Positions 30,970 to 40,333 of a DNA stretch of 64,000 nucleotides are shown here, piece after piece; within the stretch, counting starts at the first letter, position 1, and each line of letters starts with the position of its first letter. Under the pieces are notes generated by a model. It was not told the origin of the DNA and ran no database searches. It saw only the letters and a program-made list of their open reading frames with translations. The position numbers and the translations under genes were made by a program. The DNA comes from Nocardioides humi (GTDB taxonomy: Bacteria > Actinomycetota > Actinomycetes > Propionibacteriales > Nocardioidaceae), in assembly GCF_006494775.1 (NCBI RefSeq), contig NZ_CP041146.1:1612001-1676000 (forward strand). The letters are read 5' to 3'.

Positions 30970-31755
30970 ATGAGTCACACCCGGCACGTCGGCCTGCCGC
31001 GCTGGCTGTTCGGCCCGGCGCTGCTGGCCGGCGTGTTCGTGGTGCTGCCGGTCGCCTCGATGACCACGCGGATCGCCTGGAGCGACTTCCCGTCGCTGGT
31101 CACCTCCGAGGCGGCCCGGTCCGCGCTGCTCCTCAGCCTGCGCACCTCGACCGCCAGCACCCTGCTCTGCCTGCTCCTCGGCATCCCGCTGGCGACCGTG
31201 CTCGCCCGCAGCGAGGCGCGCTGGCTCGGCGTACTCCGCTCGCTGGTGCTGCTCCCCCTCGTCCTCCCGCCGGTCGTCGGCGGCATCGCGCTGCTCTCGA
31301 CCTTCGGGCGGCAGGGCCTGCTCGGCGGACACCTGGAGACTCTCGGCATCAAGATCGCGTTCACCTCGATCGCGGTCGTGCTCGCCCAGACCTTCGTGTC
31401 CCTGCCGTTCCTGGTCGTCAGCCTGGAGGGCGCGCTGCGCACCGCCGGGGAGCGGTACGACGTCGTGGCGGCCTCGCTCGGCGCGCGCCCCACCACGGTG
31501 CTGCGCCGGGTGACCCTGCCGCTGGTGCTGCCGGGGCTGGCCTCGGGCGCGGTGCTGGCGTTCGCCCGCTCCCTCGGGGAGTTCGGCGCCACCATCACCT
31601 TCGCGGGCTCGCTGGAGGGCACCACCCGCACCCTGCCGCTGCTGATCTACAACCTCCGCGTCACCGATGCGGACGCGGCCGTCGCCATGTCGCTCGTGCT
31701 GGTCGCGGTCGCCGTCCTCGTGATCGGCCTGGTCCGGCCCCGGGGCGCGCTGTGA
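30970..31755 (+). CDS. modB: Molybdate ABC transporter permease
   Basis: Membrane subunit, 261 residues, with six hydrophobic segments. The cytoplasmic coupling loop is [20 protein letters not shown], followed by [30 protein letters not shown], the classic ModB/CysT end motif. The modA stop is 8 nt upstream, and modC begins at a GTG overlapping the modB TGA. Confidence 0.93.
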   Translation: MSHTRHVGLPRWLFGPALLAGVFVVLPVASMTTRIAWSDFPSLVTSEAARSALLLSLRTSTASTLLCLLLGIPLATVLARSEARWLGVLRSLVLLPLVLPPVVGGIALLSTFGRQGLLGGHLETLGIKIAFTSIAVVLAQTFVSLPFLVVSLEGALRTAGERYDVVAASLGARPTTVLRRVTLPLVLPGLASGAVLAFARSLGEFGATITFAGSLEGTTRTLPLLIYNLRVTDADAAVAMSLVLVAVAVLVIGLVRPRGAL

Positions 31756-32807
31756 GCGCGCTGGTCGAGATCGCCGTGGCGGAGCGCGGCGTCGACGTCG
31801 CCTTCGAGGTCGCCGACGGGGAGACCGTCGCCCTGCTCGGCCCCAACGGCGCCGGGAAGTCCACCACCCTCGCCGTGCTGGGCGGGCTGCTCCGCCCGGA
31901 CAGCGGCCGGGTGGTCCTCGACGACGAGGTGCTCACCAGCACCGGGCAGACCGGCCCCGACCGCTGGGTCGCGCCGCACGCGCGGCGTACCGCGCTCCTG
32001 GCCCAGGACCCGCTGCTCTTCCCCCACCTCTCGGCCCTGGAGAACGTCGCCTTCGGCCCCCGCAGCACCGGCAACGGCCGGCGCGACGCCCGGGCCACGG
32101 CCGCGCGCTGGCTGGCCGAGGTCGACGCCACCGAGCTCGCCGACCGCCGGCCCGCCCAGCTCTCCGGCGGACAGGCGCAGCGGGTGGCGGTCGCCCGGGC
32201 GCTGGCGGCCGAGCCGCGGCTGCTCCTCCTCGACGAGCCGATGGCCGCGCTCGACGTCGCCGTGGCGCCGGCGCTGCGCACCCTGTTCCGCCGGGTGCTC
32301 GCCGAGCAGACCACCGTGATCGTCACCCACCACGTCCTCGACGCGCTGCTGCTCGCCGACCGGGTCGTGGTCCTCGACGGCGGGCGGGTGGTCGAGCAGG
32401 GCGCCACCGCCGACGTGCTGTCCCGGCCGCGCAGCGCCTTCGCCGCCCGGTTCGCGGGGCTCAACCTCGTCGCGGGCACCGCCACCCCCGACGGGGTACG
32501 ACGACCGGACGGCGTCGTCCTGCACGGCACCCCCGGCGATCCCCCGCCGGTCGACGGCGCCGCCGCCGTGGCGGTGTTCCGGCCCTCCGCGGTCGCGGTC
32601 CACCGCGGCCCGCCCGGCGGCAGCCCGCGCAACGCCCTGCCCGTCCTCGTCACCGAGCTCGAGCCGCTCGGCGACCTCGTCCGGGTCCGGGCCGGCGACC
32701 TGGCCGCCGACGTCACGGTCGCCTCCGTCGCCGAGCTGGCGCTGGCCCCCGGCGCCGAGGTGACCTTCGTGGTCAAGGCGACCGAGGTCGACGTCTACGC
32801 ACGGTAG
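31752..32807 (+). CDS. modC: Molybdate ABC transporter ATP-binding protein
   Basis: ATPase of 351 residues. Walker [19 protein letters not shown], signature [17 protein letters not shown], Walker [16 protein letters not shown] and switch His [14 protein letters not shown] are all intact. The C-terminus (from about residue 285) is a TOBE-like regulatory domain ([20 protein letters not shown], then [15 protein letters not shown]), so molybdate may also regulate transport. The GTG start overlaps modB by 4 nt. Confidence 0.93.
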   Translation: MSALVEIAVAERGVDVAFEVADGETVALLGPNGAGKSTTLAVLGGLLRPDSGRVVLDDEVLTSTGQTGPDRWVAPHARRTALLAQDPLLFPHLSALENVAFGPRSTGNGRRDARATAARWLAEVDATELADRRPAQLSGGQAQRVAVARALAAEPRLLLLDEPMAALDVAVAPALRTLFRRVLAEQTTVIVTHHVLDALLLADRVVVLDGGRVVEQGATADVLSRPRSAFAARFAGLNLVAGTATPDGVRRPDGVVLHGTPGDPPPVDGAAAVAVFRPSAVAVHRGPPGGSPRNALPVLVTELEPLGDLVRVRAGDLAADVTVASVAELALAPGAEVTFVVKATEVDVYAR

Positions 32808-32823
32808 GCCCGCGCCGAACCGA

Positions 32824-32829
32824 TAAGGT
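32824..32829 (+). promoter_or_regulatory. -10 element of glpX
   Basis: TAAGGT placed 7 nt before the ATG, with no ribosome site between; leaderless-type start. Confidence 0.45.
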
Positions 32830-32836
32830 TCGCCTC

Positions 32837-33850
32837 ATGAACCCCGCCCTCGCCGTGGAGCCGCCCGCCCCCGACCGCAACCTCGCCCTCGAGCTGGTGC
32901 GCGTCACCGAGGCGGCGGCGATGGCGGCCGGCCGCTGGGTCGGCCGGGGCGACAAGAACGGCGCCGACGGCGTGGCCGTGCAGGCGATGCGGGTGATGAT
33001 CTCGTCGGTCAGCATGAACGGCACCGTCGTGATCGGCGAGGGCGAGAAGGACAACGCCCCCATGCTCTACAACGGCGAGGAGGTCGGCGACGGCACCGGC
33101 CCCGAGTGCGACGTCGCGGTCGACCCGATCGACGGCACCACGCTGACCGCGAAGGGCATGGCCAACGCGGTCGCCGTCCTCGCCGTCGCCCCGCGCGGCA
33201 CGATGTACGACCCGTCCGCGGTCTTCTACATGGAGAAGCTCGTGACCGGGCCGGAGGCGGCGGAGGTCGTCGACATCCGCTATCCCGTCGCCGAGAACAT
33301 CCACCAGGTCGCCAAGGCCAAGGGCTCGAACCCCTCCGACGTCACCGTCGTCCTGCTCGACCGGCCGCGGCACGCCACGCTGGTCGAGGAGATCCGCGCC
33401 ACCGGCGCCCGGATCAAGTTCATCACCGACGGCGACGTCGCCGGCGCGATCATGGCCGCCCGCCCCGACACCGGCATCGACCTGCTCATGGGCATCGGCG
33501 GCACCCCCGAGGGCATCATCGCCGCCTGCGCGATGAAGGCGCTCGGCGGCACCATCCAGGGCCGGCTGTGGCCCACCGACGACGAGGAGCGCCAGCGCGC
33601 CCTCGACGCCGGCCACAACCTCGACGCCGACCACGTCCTCACCACCGACACCCTGGTCACCGGCGACGACTGCTTCTTCGTCGCCACCGGGATCACCGAC
33701 GGCGAGCTGGTCCGCGGCGTCCGCTACCGCGGCGGCGGCGCCGTCACCCAGTCCCTCGTCATGCGCTCGCGCAGCGGCACGATCCGCACCATCACCTCCG
33801 AGCACCAGCTCTCGAAGCTGCGCGGCTTCTCCAGCATCGACTTCGACTGA
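32837..33850 (+). CDS. glpX: Class II fructose-1,6-bisphosphatase
   Basis: Gluconeogenic phosphatase, 337 residues, lithium-sensitive metal-dependent superfamily. Motifs: [20 protein letters not shown] with the metal-binding acid residues, [18 protein letters not shown] as the DPxDGT phosphatase motif, and [20 protein letters not shown] for substrate binding. The GlpX type is the only FBPase in many actinobacteria. It is a monocistronic gene with a leaderless-type promoter and a long hairpin behind it. Confidence 0.95.
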   Translation: MNPALAVEPPAPDRNLALELVRVTEAAAMAAGRWVGRGDKNGADGVAVQAMRVMISSVSMNGTVVIGEGEKDNAPMLYNGEEVGDGTGPECDVAVDPIDGTTLTAKGMANAVAVLAVAPRGTMYDPSAVFYMEKLVTGPEAAEVVDIRYPVAENIHQVAKAKGSNPSDVTVVLLDRPRHATLVEEIRATGARIKFITDGDVAGAIMAARPDTGIDLLMGIGGTPEGIIAACAMKALGGTIQGRLWPTDDEERQRALDAGHNLDADHVLTTDTLVTGDDCFFVATGITDGELVRGVRYRGGGAVTQSLVMRSRSGTIRTITSEHQLSKLRGFSSIDFD

Positions 33851-33894
33851 CCTGCAACAGCAGCCCACGGGCGCGAGCGCAGCGAGGCGCCGCA

Positions 33895-34019
33895 GCCGAC
33901 CCGGCGCATCCTTACCGGCGAGCGCCAGCGAGCCCAGGAAGGATGCGCCGGGTCGGCGGGCGCGACAGGTCAGGACGCGCCGGGTCGGCGTAATTCCAGG
34001 GTCAGGATGCGCCGGGTCG
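33895..34019. repeat. 19-bp inverted repeat plus direct copies after glpX
   Basis: A perfect 19-bp inverted repeat (33895-33913 and 33939-33957, loop 25 nt) lies between the convergent glpX and lipase genes and can act as a two-way terminator. Part of its right arm, GGAYGCGCCGGGTCG, recurs inside a 20-bp direct repeat at 33968-33987 and 34000-34019. The 33851-34023 gap holds no gene. Confidence 0.7.
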
Positions 34020-34023
34020 CGGC

Positions 34024-34854
34024 TCAGGCCGAATCGCGACCCAGCTGCCGGGTGAGACGAGCCTCCGGGACCAGCAGGGCCTCCGCGACGACATCCATCA
34101 CCCGTGGGTCGACGGCCATGCCGATGTGGGAGGCGCGGACCTCGACGGCGCGACCGGCGGGGTCGATGCAGGCCCTCCAGTCGACGATGCCGTCGCGACG
34201 GGAGTAGACGTTGGTCATCGCGACGTCGGCGCGCAGCGGCTCCTGCGACTCGGTGAAGCTGAGGTGCGCGCACTCGCCGGCGACGCAGTCCGCGGTCATC
34301 AGGCCGGGGACGCCCGCGTCGGAGAGCCGGTTGAGGACCCGCACGCCGCGGGTGAGCAGGGCGTGGTGGGCGGCGGGGGCCCGCATCGGGCTGCCCATCG
34401 TGACGATGCCGGCGACCAGGTCGGGGCGCCGGGCGGCCAGGCCGCGGGCGATCATGCCGCCGAGGCTGTGGCCGACGATCTGCACGCGGGCGTCGCGGCG
34501 CTCGGCGATCTCCTCCAGCCGGGCCTCGAGTCCGAGCGCGGAGCCGAGGGTGCAGCCGACATTGGCGTGGATGTGGGAGCGGTAGGTCCGGAAGCCGCGT
34601 CCGCGCAGCTCGGCGGCCATCGCCGTGAGCGTCCAGTCGCCGGCCAGGAAGCCGGGGATCAACAGCACCGGCTCGGCGACCCGGGCCGCGGAGCGCACCG
34701 CCACCGGCGTACGACGGCGGGCCCGTCGGCTCGCGCCACGGCGGGCCGCGAACCGGCCGGCCTCGGTCACCAGACTGCCCTCGCGCAGGAGCGCGGCCAG
34801 TGCCGGACGGCCGTAGCCGTCGGGCAGCAGCCAGGGCGCCAACGTGTTGCTCAC
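34024..34854 (-). CDS. Alpha/beta hydrolase, lipase-like
   Basis: 276 residues. The N-terminal 60 residues are Arg-rich with no classical signal peptide. The fold begins with PVLLIPGFLAGDWTLTAMAA, an oxyanion-hole HGxxG-like loop. The nucleophile elbow is VQIVGHSLGGMIARGLA. Later the catalytic acid lies in NVYSRRDGIVDWRACID and the His in RASHIGMAVDPRV. This looks like a triacylglycerol lipase or esterase of the single-domain type. Substrate unknown. Single gene, divergent from the next hydrolase. Confidence 0.85.
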   Translation of the reverse strand: MSNTLAPWLLPDGYGRPALAALLREGSLVTEAGRFAARRGASRRARRRTPVAVRSAARVAEPVLLIPGFLAGDWTLTAMAAELRGRGFRTYRSHIHANVGCTLGSALGLEARLEEIAERRDARVQIVGHSLGGMIARGLAARRPDLVAGIVTMGSPMRAPAAHHALLTRGVRVLNRLSDAGVPGLMTADCVAGECAHLSFTESQEPLRADVAMTNVYSRRDGIVDWRACIDPAGRAVEVRASHIGMAVDPRVMDVVAEALLVPEARLTRQLGRDSA

Positions 34855-34911
34855 GTCACAGACGGTACCCAGTTGAAAGACGAACTACCCGCAATTCGGC
34901 AAACTGTCGCT

Positions 34912-35838
34912 ATGTCCGGACCTTCACAGAGTGCCGTACCACCCGAGATGACCATGTCCGATGAGCTGATGGCACCGGTCGGGAGTGTCGAGCTCTGCTA
35001 CCAGACCTTCGGGGACCCGCAGGCCGAGCCGCTGCTCCTGGTCATGGGCCTGGGCGGCCCGATGACCTGGTGGGACACCGAGCTGTGCCTCCAGCTGGCG
35101 GGCGCCGGCTTCCACGTCATCCGCTACGACAACCGCGACACCGGGCGCTCCACCCGCGCGGCCGGCCGGGTGCGGCGCACCGACCTGGTCCGGGCGTTCG
35201 TCGGGGCGCCCACGCGGGCGCCGTACTCCATCGCGGACCTGGCCGACGACGCCTTCGGCCTGCTCGACCACCTCGGGATCGACGCCGCGCACGTCGCGGG
35301 CGTCTCGATGGGCGGCATGATCGCCCAGACCATGGCGCTCGCCGCGCCGGAGCGGGTCCGCAGCCTGAGCAGCATCATGTCGACCACCGGCCGGCGCACC
35401 GTCGGCCGGCAGCACCCCAGCCTGCTCCCGACGCTCGTCGCCGGCCGCGGGCCCGCGCGCGAGGACTACATCCGCGGCAGCCTGGCGGTGTGGCGGATCA
35501 TCGGCTCGCCGCGGTTCCCGCAGACCGAGGAGCAACTGCGCAAGCGGGCCGGCGAGACCTGGGACCGCGGCGTCACCCGCGCGGGCGTGCTGCGCCAGAT
35601 GATGGCGGTGCTGACCCAGCCCGACCGGACCCGAGCGCTGGCCGCCGTCACCGCGCCGACCCTCGTCATGCACGGCCTCGCCGACCGGATGGTCCACGTC
35701 TCCGGCGGGCGCGCGACCGCGGCCGCCGTGCCGGGAGCCCGGGCGACCTTCGTCGAGGGCTGGGGGCACGACCTGCCCACCGTGCTGTTCCCGACCTTCA
35801 CGACGGCGATCCGCCGCAACGCCGACCGCGCCTCCTGA
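34912..35838 (+). CDS. Alpha/beta fold hydrolase
   Basis: 308 residues from ATG 34912 (ATG at 34948 or 34954 would trim the variable start). Homology-rich region begins GSVELCYQTFGDPQAEPLLL. The oxyanion loop is VMGLGGPMTWWDTELC, the nucleophile is AGVSMGGMIAQTMALAA, the acid is VMHGLADRMVHVSGG, and the His is EGWGHDLPTV. This pattern fits the actinobacterial family near aclacinomycin methylesterase RdmC and similar esterases. The substrate is unknown. It is convergent with the sugar ABC operon. Confidence 0.86.
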   Translation: MSGPSQSAVPPEMTMSDELMAPVGSVELCYQTFGDPQAEPLLLVMGLGGPMTWWDTELCLQLAGAGFHVIRYDNRDTGRSTRAAGRVRRTDLVRAFVGAPTRAPYSIADLADDAFGLLDHLGIDAAHVAGVSMGGMIAQTMALAAPERVRSLSSIMSTTGRRTVGRQHPSLLPTLVAGRGPAREDYIRGSLAVWRIIGSPRFPQTEEQLRKRAGETWDRGVTRAGVLRQMMAVLTQPDRTRALAAVTAPTLVMHGLADRMVHVSGGRATAAAVPGARATFVEGWGHDLPTVLFPTFTTAIRRNADRAS

Positions 35839-35862
35839 CCCTGACGCAGCCTGGGCCCGGGC

Positions 35863-37062
35863 TCAGGAGGCGGTCACCTCCGCGCCCGGGATCCGCCCGG
35901 CCCGCTCGCGGTCGACGGTGAGGTTCTCCCCCGTCGCCGGGTCGAACAGGTGGATCCGGCGGCCGTCGACCCAGATCTCGGCGTCCTGGCCCTCGGTGAT
36001 CCGGCTCGCGCCGTCGAGGGAGACGACCAGCTGGGTGCGCATCGCCTCGCCGTCGAGGTCCTTCTCGAGCTGCTGCAGCTGCTGCTTCACCTCGTCGGGC
36101 GCCTCGAACGGGATGTAGGCGTAGGTCTCGTTGCCGAGCCACTCCACCGCGTCCACCTTCGCCGAGAACGTCGACCCGCTGCGCGCCTCGGCGGCGAGCG
36201 AGGCGTCCTCGAAGTGCTCGGGCCGGATGCCCGCGATCAGCAGCCCGCGGCCGGCGGCGCGCTCGGCCTTGTCGGCCGGGATCTCCACGCTGCCGAACGG
36301 CAGCTGCACCTGGGTGCCCTCGACCGTCGCGGGCAGGAAATTCATCGGCGGGGAGCCGATGAAGCCCGCGACGAACAGGTTGCCGGGGTTCTCGTAGAGC
36401 TCGCGGGGCGTCGCGAGCTGCTGCAGGATGCCGCGCTTCAGTACGGCGACGCGGTCGCCCAGCGTCATCGCCTCGGTCTGGTCGTGGGTGACGTAGACCG
36501 TGGTGATGCCGAGCCGCTTCTGCAGCCGCGCGATCTCGGTGCGCATCTGACCGCGCAGCTTGGCGTCGAGGTTGGACAGCGGCTCGTCGAAGAGGAAGGC
36601 GTCGGCCTGCCGGACGATCGCGCGTCCCATCGCGACCCGCTGCCGCTGCCCTCCGGACAGGTTGCCGGGCTTGCGCTCGAGGTGCTCGTCGAGCTCGAGG
36701 GTCGCCGACGCCTCCCGAACGAGCTGGTCGACCTCGCTGTCGGGCTTCTTGGCCAGCCGGAGCGGGAAGGCGATGTTCTCGTAGACGGTGAGGTGCGGGT
36801 AGAGCGCGTAGTTCTGGAACACCATCGCCAGGTTGCGCTCGCGCGGGGCGAGGTCGTTGACCCGCCGCTCCCCGATCATCATGTCGCCGGAGGTGATGTC
36901 CTCCAGTCCCACGATCATCCGCAGCAGCGTGGACTTCCCGCACCCGGACGGGCCGACGAGGATCATGAACTCGCCGTCCGCGACGTCGATCGAGACGTCG
37001 TTCACGGCCGGGAAGCCGTCGCCGTACTTCTTGACGATGTTGTTCATCGTGATGGCAGCCAT
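35863..37062 (-). CDS. Sugar ABC transporter ATP-binding protein (UgpC/SugC/MsmK type)
   Basis: 399-residue ATPase with the extended C-terminal regulatory domain of sugar importers. Walker A LVGPSGCGKSTLLRMIVGLE, signature NLSGGQRQRVAMGRAIV, Walker B ADAFLFDEPLSNLDAKLRG, switch His VYVTHDQTEAMTL. The TOBE/OB part runs from about 240 (FIGSPPMNFLPATVEG) to the end, with GIRPEHFEDA. It closes an operon of binding protein and two permeases. This gene set and order resembles the mycobacterial trehalose importer LpqY-SugABC. Confidence 0.9.
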   Translation of the reverse strand: MAAITMNNIVKKYGDGFPAVNDVSIDVADGEFMILVGPSGCGKSTLLRMIVGLEDITSGDMMIGERRVNDLAPRERNLAMVFQNYALYPHLTVYENIAFPLRLAKKPDSEVDQLVREASATLELDEHLERKPGNLSGGQRQRVAMGRAIVRQADAFLFDEPLSNLDAKLRGQMRTEIARLQKRLGITTVYVTHDQTEAMTLGDRVAVLKRGILQQLATPRELYENPGNLFVAGFIGSPPMNFLPATVEGTQVQLPFGSVEIPADKAERAAGRGLLIAGIRPEHFEDASLAAEARSGSTFSAKVDAVEWLGNETYAYIPFEAPDEVKQQLQQLEKDLDGEAMRTQLVVSLDGASRITEGQDAEIWVDGRRIHLFDPATGENLTVDRERAGRIPGAEVTAS

Positions 37063-37074
37063 GAGATCTCTCCC

Positions 37075-37908
37075 CTACCCCTTCACCGCGCCGGAGGTGA
37101 GGCCGGCGACGATCTTGCGCTGGAAAATCAGGACGATGACGACGATCGGGACGGTCGCGATGACCGCGCCCGCGGCCAGCAGCGACGCCGGCCGGTTGAA
37201 CGGGTCGGAGCCGACGAAGAACGACAGGGACGCCGGGATCGGGCGGGCGTTCTCGGTCGAGGTGAGCGAGATGCCGAACACGAAGTCGTTCCAGGCGAAG
37301 AAGAAGGTCAGGATCGCGGCGGTGAAGACGCCCGGCGCCGCCAGCGGCACGATCACCTTCCGGAAGGCCTGCCACGACGTCGCGCCGTCGACCTGCGCGG
37401 CCTGCTCCATCTCCCACGGGATCTCGCGGAAGAACGCCGAGAGCGTCCAGATCGCCAGCGGCAGCGTGAACGACATGTACGGGATGATCAGGCCCGGCCA
37501 GGTGTCGTAGAGCCCGATCGCCCGCCACATGTCGAACAGCGGGCCGACCAGCGAGACCACCGGGAACATGGCGATCGCCAGCGCGATGGTCAGCACCGCC
37601 TTCTTGCCGCGGAACTCCAGCCGGGCGATGGCGTACGCCGCCAGCGTGGCCACGATGACCGAGAGCAGGGTCGCGATCAGGCTGATGCCGATGGAGTTGA
37701 AGATCGCGCGCCGGAACTGCTCGTTGTCCCAGACCGCCTGGTAGTTGGCCCAGCCCGCTCCCCCGCCGTCGGAGGGGAAGAAGCCCGGGCTTCCGTTGGT
37801 GATCGCGCTCTCGGACTTGAAGGACAGCGAGATGATCCAGGCCACGGGCAGCAGGCACCAGATCATGATCAGGATGCAGCCGACGATGAGGCCGATGCGG
37901 TTCTTCAT
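37075..37908 (-). CDS. Sugar ABC transporter permease (MalG/SugB type)
   Basis: 277-residue inner membrane subunit with six helices, beginning MKNRIGLIVGCILIMIWCLL. The coupling loop is EQAAQVDGATSWQAFRKVIV, followed by PLAAPGVFTAAILTFFFAWN, the MalG EAA motif. The N-terminal exported stretch NYQAVWDNEQFRRAIFNSIG is also typical. It starts directly before the ATPase gene and one nucleotide after the MalF-type permease stop. Confidence 0.9.
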   Translation of the reverse strand: MKNRIGLIVGCILIMIWCLLPVAWIISLSFKSESAITNGSPGFFPSDGGGAGWANYQAVWDNEQFRRAIFNSIGISLIATLLSVIVATLAAYAIARLEFRGKKAVLTIALAIAMFPVVSLVGPLFDMWRAIGLYDTWPGLIIPYMSFTLPLAIWTLSAFFREIPWEMEQAAQVDGATSWQAFRKVIVPLAAPGVFTAAILTFFFAWNDFVFGISLTSTENARPIPASLSFFVGSDPFNRPASLLAAGAVIATVPIVVIVLIFQRKIVAGLTSGAVKG

Positions 37909-37909
37909 G

Positions 37910-38848
37910 TCAGGACTCCTGCCGTGCCTGCGCCAGATCGACGCGGAAGAGCTTGACGATCAGGAACGCCACCACCAGCACCGAGAGGAACAGCAGCACC
38001 GAGAGCGCGGAGCCCATGCCGAGCTGGAACTGCTCGATGGTCTGGCGGTAGGTCAGGAAGCTGATCGACTCGGTCTTCACCGCGCCCGCGGTCATCACGA
38101 AGATGTTGTCGAAGATCCGGTAGGCGTCCAGCGCCCGGAACAGGACGGCGACCATGATCGCCGCCCGCATGTTCGGCAGGATCACCTTGACCAGTCGTTG
38201 CGTCCAGGTCGCGCCGTCGACCTTCGCCGCCTCGATCATGTCCTCGCTCACCTGGGCCAGCCCGGCGAGCAGCAGCAGCGACATGAACGGCGTGGTCTTC
38301 CAGATCTCCGAGACCATGATCGCCGTCACCGCGGACCCGGTCTGGCCGAACCAGTTGAAGTCGTCGCCGACGAACGGCAGCCACCCGTTGATGAAGCCGT
38401 TCTGGAACGAGAACGCGAACTGCCAGGCGAAGCCGGAGACGACCGTGATGATGCCGTAGGGGATCAGGATCGAGGTGCGGATGACGCCACGAGCGAAGAT
38501 CACCCGGTGCATCACCATGGCGAACGCGAAGCCGATCACCAGCTCGATCGCCACCGTCACCACCATGTAGAGCACGGTGATGAGGGTGGTCCGCCAGAAC
38601 AGCCCGTCGGTCAGCGCCGTCAGGTAGTTGCTGAGCCCGACGAAGTCACGGTCGTCCGGCGCGGTGAGGGCGTAGTCGAAGGTGGACAGGTAGAGCGCCC
38701 GGAGCATCGGGAAGGCGGTGACCAGCAGCATCAGCACGATCGCCGGGGCGACCAGCCTCTGCCCGAGCCGGGTCTCGGCCCGGGCCCGGTCGCTGACCAC
38801 CGGCTTGCCCGCCTGCTTGCCGGGTGCGGGGGCGGTGACGGCACTCAT
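37910..38848 (-). CDS. Sugar ABC transporter permease (MalF/SugA type)
   Basis: 312-residue membrane subunit starting MSAVTAPAPGKQAGKPVVSD, with six helices after a cytoplasmic N-terminus. The coupling loop is MIEAAKVDGATWTQRLVKVI, then LPNMRAAIMVAVLFRALDAY. The ATG overlaps the binding-protein stop (ATGA), so synthesis is coupled. It works with the MalG-type partner as a heterodimer. Confidence 0.9.
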   Translation of the reverse strand: MSAVTAPAPGKQAGKPVVSDRARAETRLGQRLVAPAIVLMLLVTAFPMLRALYLSTFDYALTAPDDRDFVGLSNYLTALTDGLFWRTTLITVLYMVVTVAIELVIGFAFAMVMHRVIFARGVIRTSILIPYGIITVVSGFAWQFAFSFQNGFINGWLPFVGDDFNWFGQTGSAVTAIMVSEIWKTTPFMSLLLLAGLAQVSEDMIEAAKVDGATWTQRLVKVILPNMRAAIMVAVLFRALDAYRIFDNIFVMTAGAVKTESISFLTYRQTIEQFQLGMGSALSVLLFLSVLVVAFLIVKLFRVDLAQARQES

Positions 38849-40188
38849 AGCAGCGACTTCCCTTCCAGCACGTCCGCCAGGTACTTGGCGGAGTCCTCCG
38901 GCGTGGTATCCGGGTCGACCGACGTCGGGGAGTGCCACCGCGCCTGGATCGCGCCCGAGATCATCGCGTAGAACGCGCTCTTCGGCCGCGGCCCGCCGTC
39001 GTCGACGCTGGTGCGGAACAGCTCGATCAGGTCGGCGGGGTAGTCGCCGCTCGCCGCGACCTTGTCGTAGGCCGCATTGGTCGAGGGCATCAGGCCGTTG
39101 TCGAGGGCGAGGTCGACCTGCGCCTGCTCCGAGGTGATGCAGCGCGCGGCCTCCATCGCCCAGTCGGGGTGCTTGCTGTAGGCGCCCACGCCGATGTCGA
39201 TGCCGCCGACCGGCGGCTTCGAGGGCTCGCCCTCCACCGTCGCCGGGTAGCGGGCCCAGCCGAGGTCCGCGAACTGGTCCTCGGTCAGGCCGGAGCCGAC
39301 CTGGCCCTCGTAGTTCTTGTAGACGAAGGTCCAGTTGACCATGAACTCGCCGGCCCCCGTCGCCGGGAACATCTGGCCGAGGCTGGTGCCCTCGTTGGAC
39401 ACGGTCAGGTCCGGCTGCGCGGCCCTCGAGTCGGCGAGCTCCTGGATGACCTCGGCCGCCTTGCGGCCGGCGTCGGAGTCGATCTCTACCTTCGCGTCCC
39501 GGCCGGCCTCGGTGTCGGAGACGAGGCTGCCGCCCGCGCCCTGGACGAGGGCGTTGATCCACACGACGTACGCCTCGTACTTGTTGGCCTGGACGCCGAC
39601 GGTGCCGTCGTTGTCGGCCGCCGCCTGGATGACCTGGTCCCAGGTGACCGGCTGGGTCATGTCGAGCCCGGCGGCCTGCGCGAGGGACTTGCGGTACCAG
39701 AGCACCTGGGTGTTGGCCCACAGCGGGATCGCGTAGACCTTGTCGTCCCAGGTGACCGTCTCGGCCGCGCCGGAGAGGTAGTCGCCGTCGCCCTCGACGC
39801 TGCTCATGATCGTGTCGGCGAGATCGCCCTCGACCTCCTGCAGCCAGCCGGCGTTGGCGAACTCCGCGACGAAGACCGGGTCGAGGTTCATCAGGTCGGT
39901 CGAGGAGTCCTTCGCCGCGAGCCGACGGGCCAGCTGCGTGCGCTGGTCGGTCGCCGAGTTGGGCAGCTCCTGGACCTCGAGGTCGTAGTCGTCGGTGCTG
40001 CACTCCTTCGCGTACTTCTTGAAGGTGTCCACGCCGTCCGGGTTGACATACCAGTTCAGCGTCGGCTTCCCGGAACTGCCGCAGGCACTGAGCCCACCGG
40101 CCGCGAGTGCCGCCACGGCGGCGACCGCCACGCGGCGCCGTCGGCGAGACCATCGCCCCGATCTGGCGTTCTTCGACGTGACCGCCAT
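38845..40188 (-). CDS. Sugar ABC transporter substrate-binding lipoprotein (LpqY-like)
   Basis: 447-residue extracellular binding protein with a lipoprotein signal; the arginine-rich start RSGRWSRRRRRVAVAAVAAL precedes the lipobox LSAC near residue 36. The mature protein begins GSSGKPTLNWYVNPDGVDTF. Family-like stretches include LMNLDPVFVAEFANAGWLQE and YAIPLWANTQVLWYRKSL. These fit cluster D sugar-binding proteins for trehalose or maltose oligosaccharides. The sugar is inferred from the operon type. GGAGGGG precedes the ATG, and a good promoter lies upstream. Confidence 0.85.
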   Translation of the reverse strand: MAVTSKNARSGRWSRRRRRVAVAAVAALAAGGLSACGSSGKPTLNWYVNPDGVDTFKKYAKECSTDDYDLEVQELPNSATDQRTQLARRLAAKDSSTDLMNLDPVFVAEFANAGWLQEVEGDLADTIMSSVEGDGDYLSGAAETVTWDDKVYAIPLWANTQVLWYRKSLAQAAGLDMTQPVTWDQVIQAAADNDGTVGVQANKYEAYVVWINALVQGAGGSLVSDTEAGRDAKVEIDSDAGRKAAEVIQELADSRAAQPDLTVSNEGTSLGQMFPATGAGEFMVNWTFVYKNYEGQVGSGLTEDQFADLGWARYPATVEGEPSKPPVGGIDIGVGAYSKHPDWAMEAARCITSEQAQVDLALDNGLMPSTNAAYDKVAASGDYPADLIELFRTSVDDGGPRPKSAFYAMISGAIQARWHSPTSVDPDTTPEDSAKYLADVLEGKSLL

Positions 40189-40202
40189 TGGTCACCCCTC
40201 CG

Positions 40203-40249
40203 AGTGGTATGCGTCACACAGTCCTACCGCTATTCCACGGCCTTGTCCA
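40203..40249 (-). promoter_or_regulatory. Promoter and CRP-like site of the sugar ABC operon
   Basis: Read on the minus strand: TGGACA, 17 nt, TAGGAC (-35 at 40249-40244 and -10 at 40226-40221). Just downstream, 40203-40218 is TGTGA-N6-CCACT, an 8 of 10 match to the CRP/GlxR consensus that would cover the transcription start. Confidence 0.5.
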
Positions 40250-40321
40250 CGACCACGGATCGCCCAGATGAGCGATTGCGGAGTACCCCCGACGGTGGTA
40301 CGCAGACGTCCCCGGGTGTCG

Positions 40322-40327
40322 TAGGTT
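40322..40327 (+). promoter_or_regulatory. -10 element of the DUF4032 gene
   Basis: TAGGTT, then 6 nt, then ATG; leaderless-type start. Confidence 0.45.
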
Positions 40328-40333
40328 GCCGTC

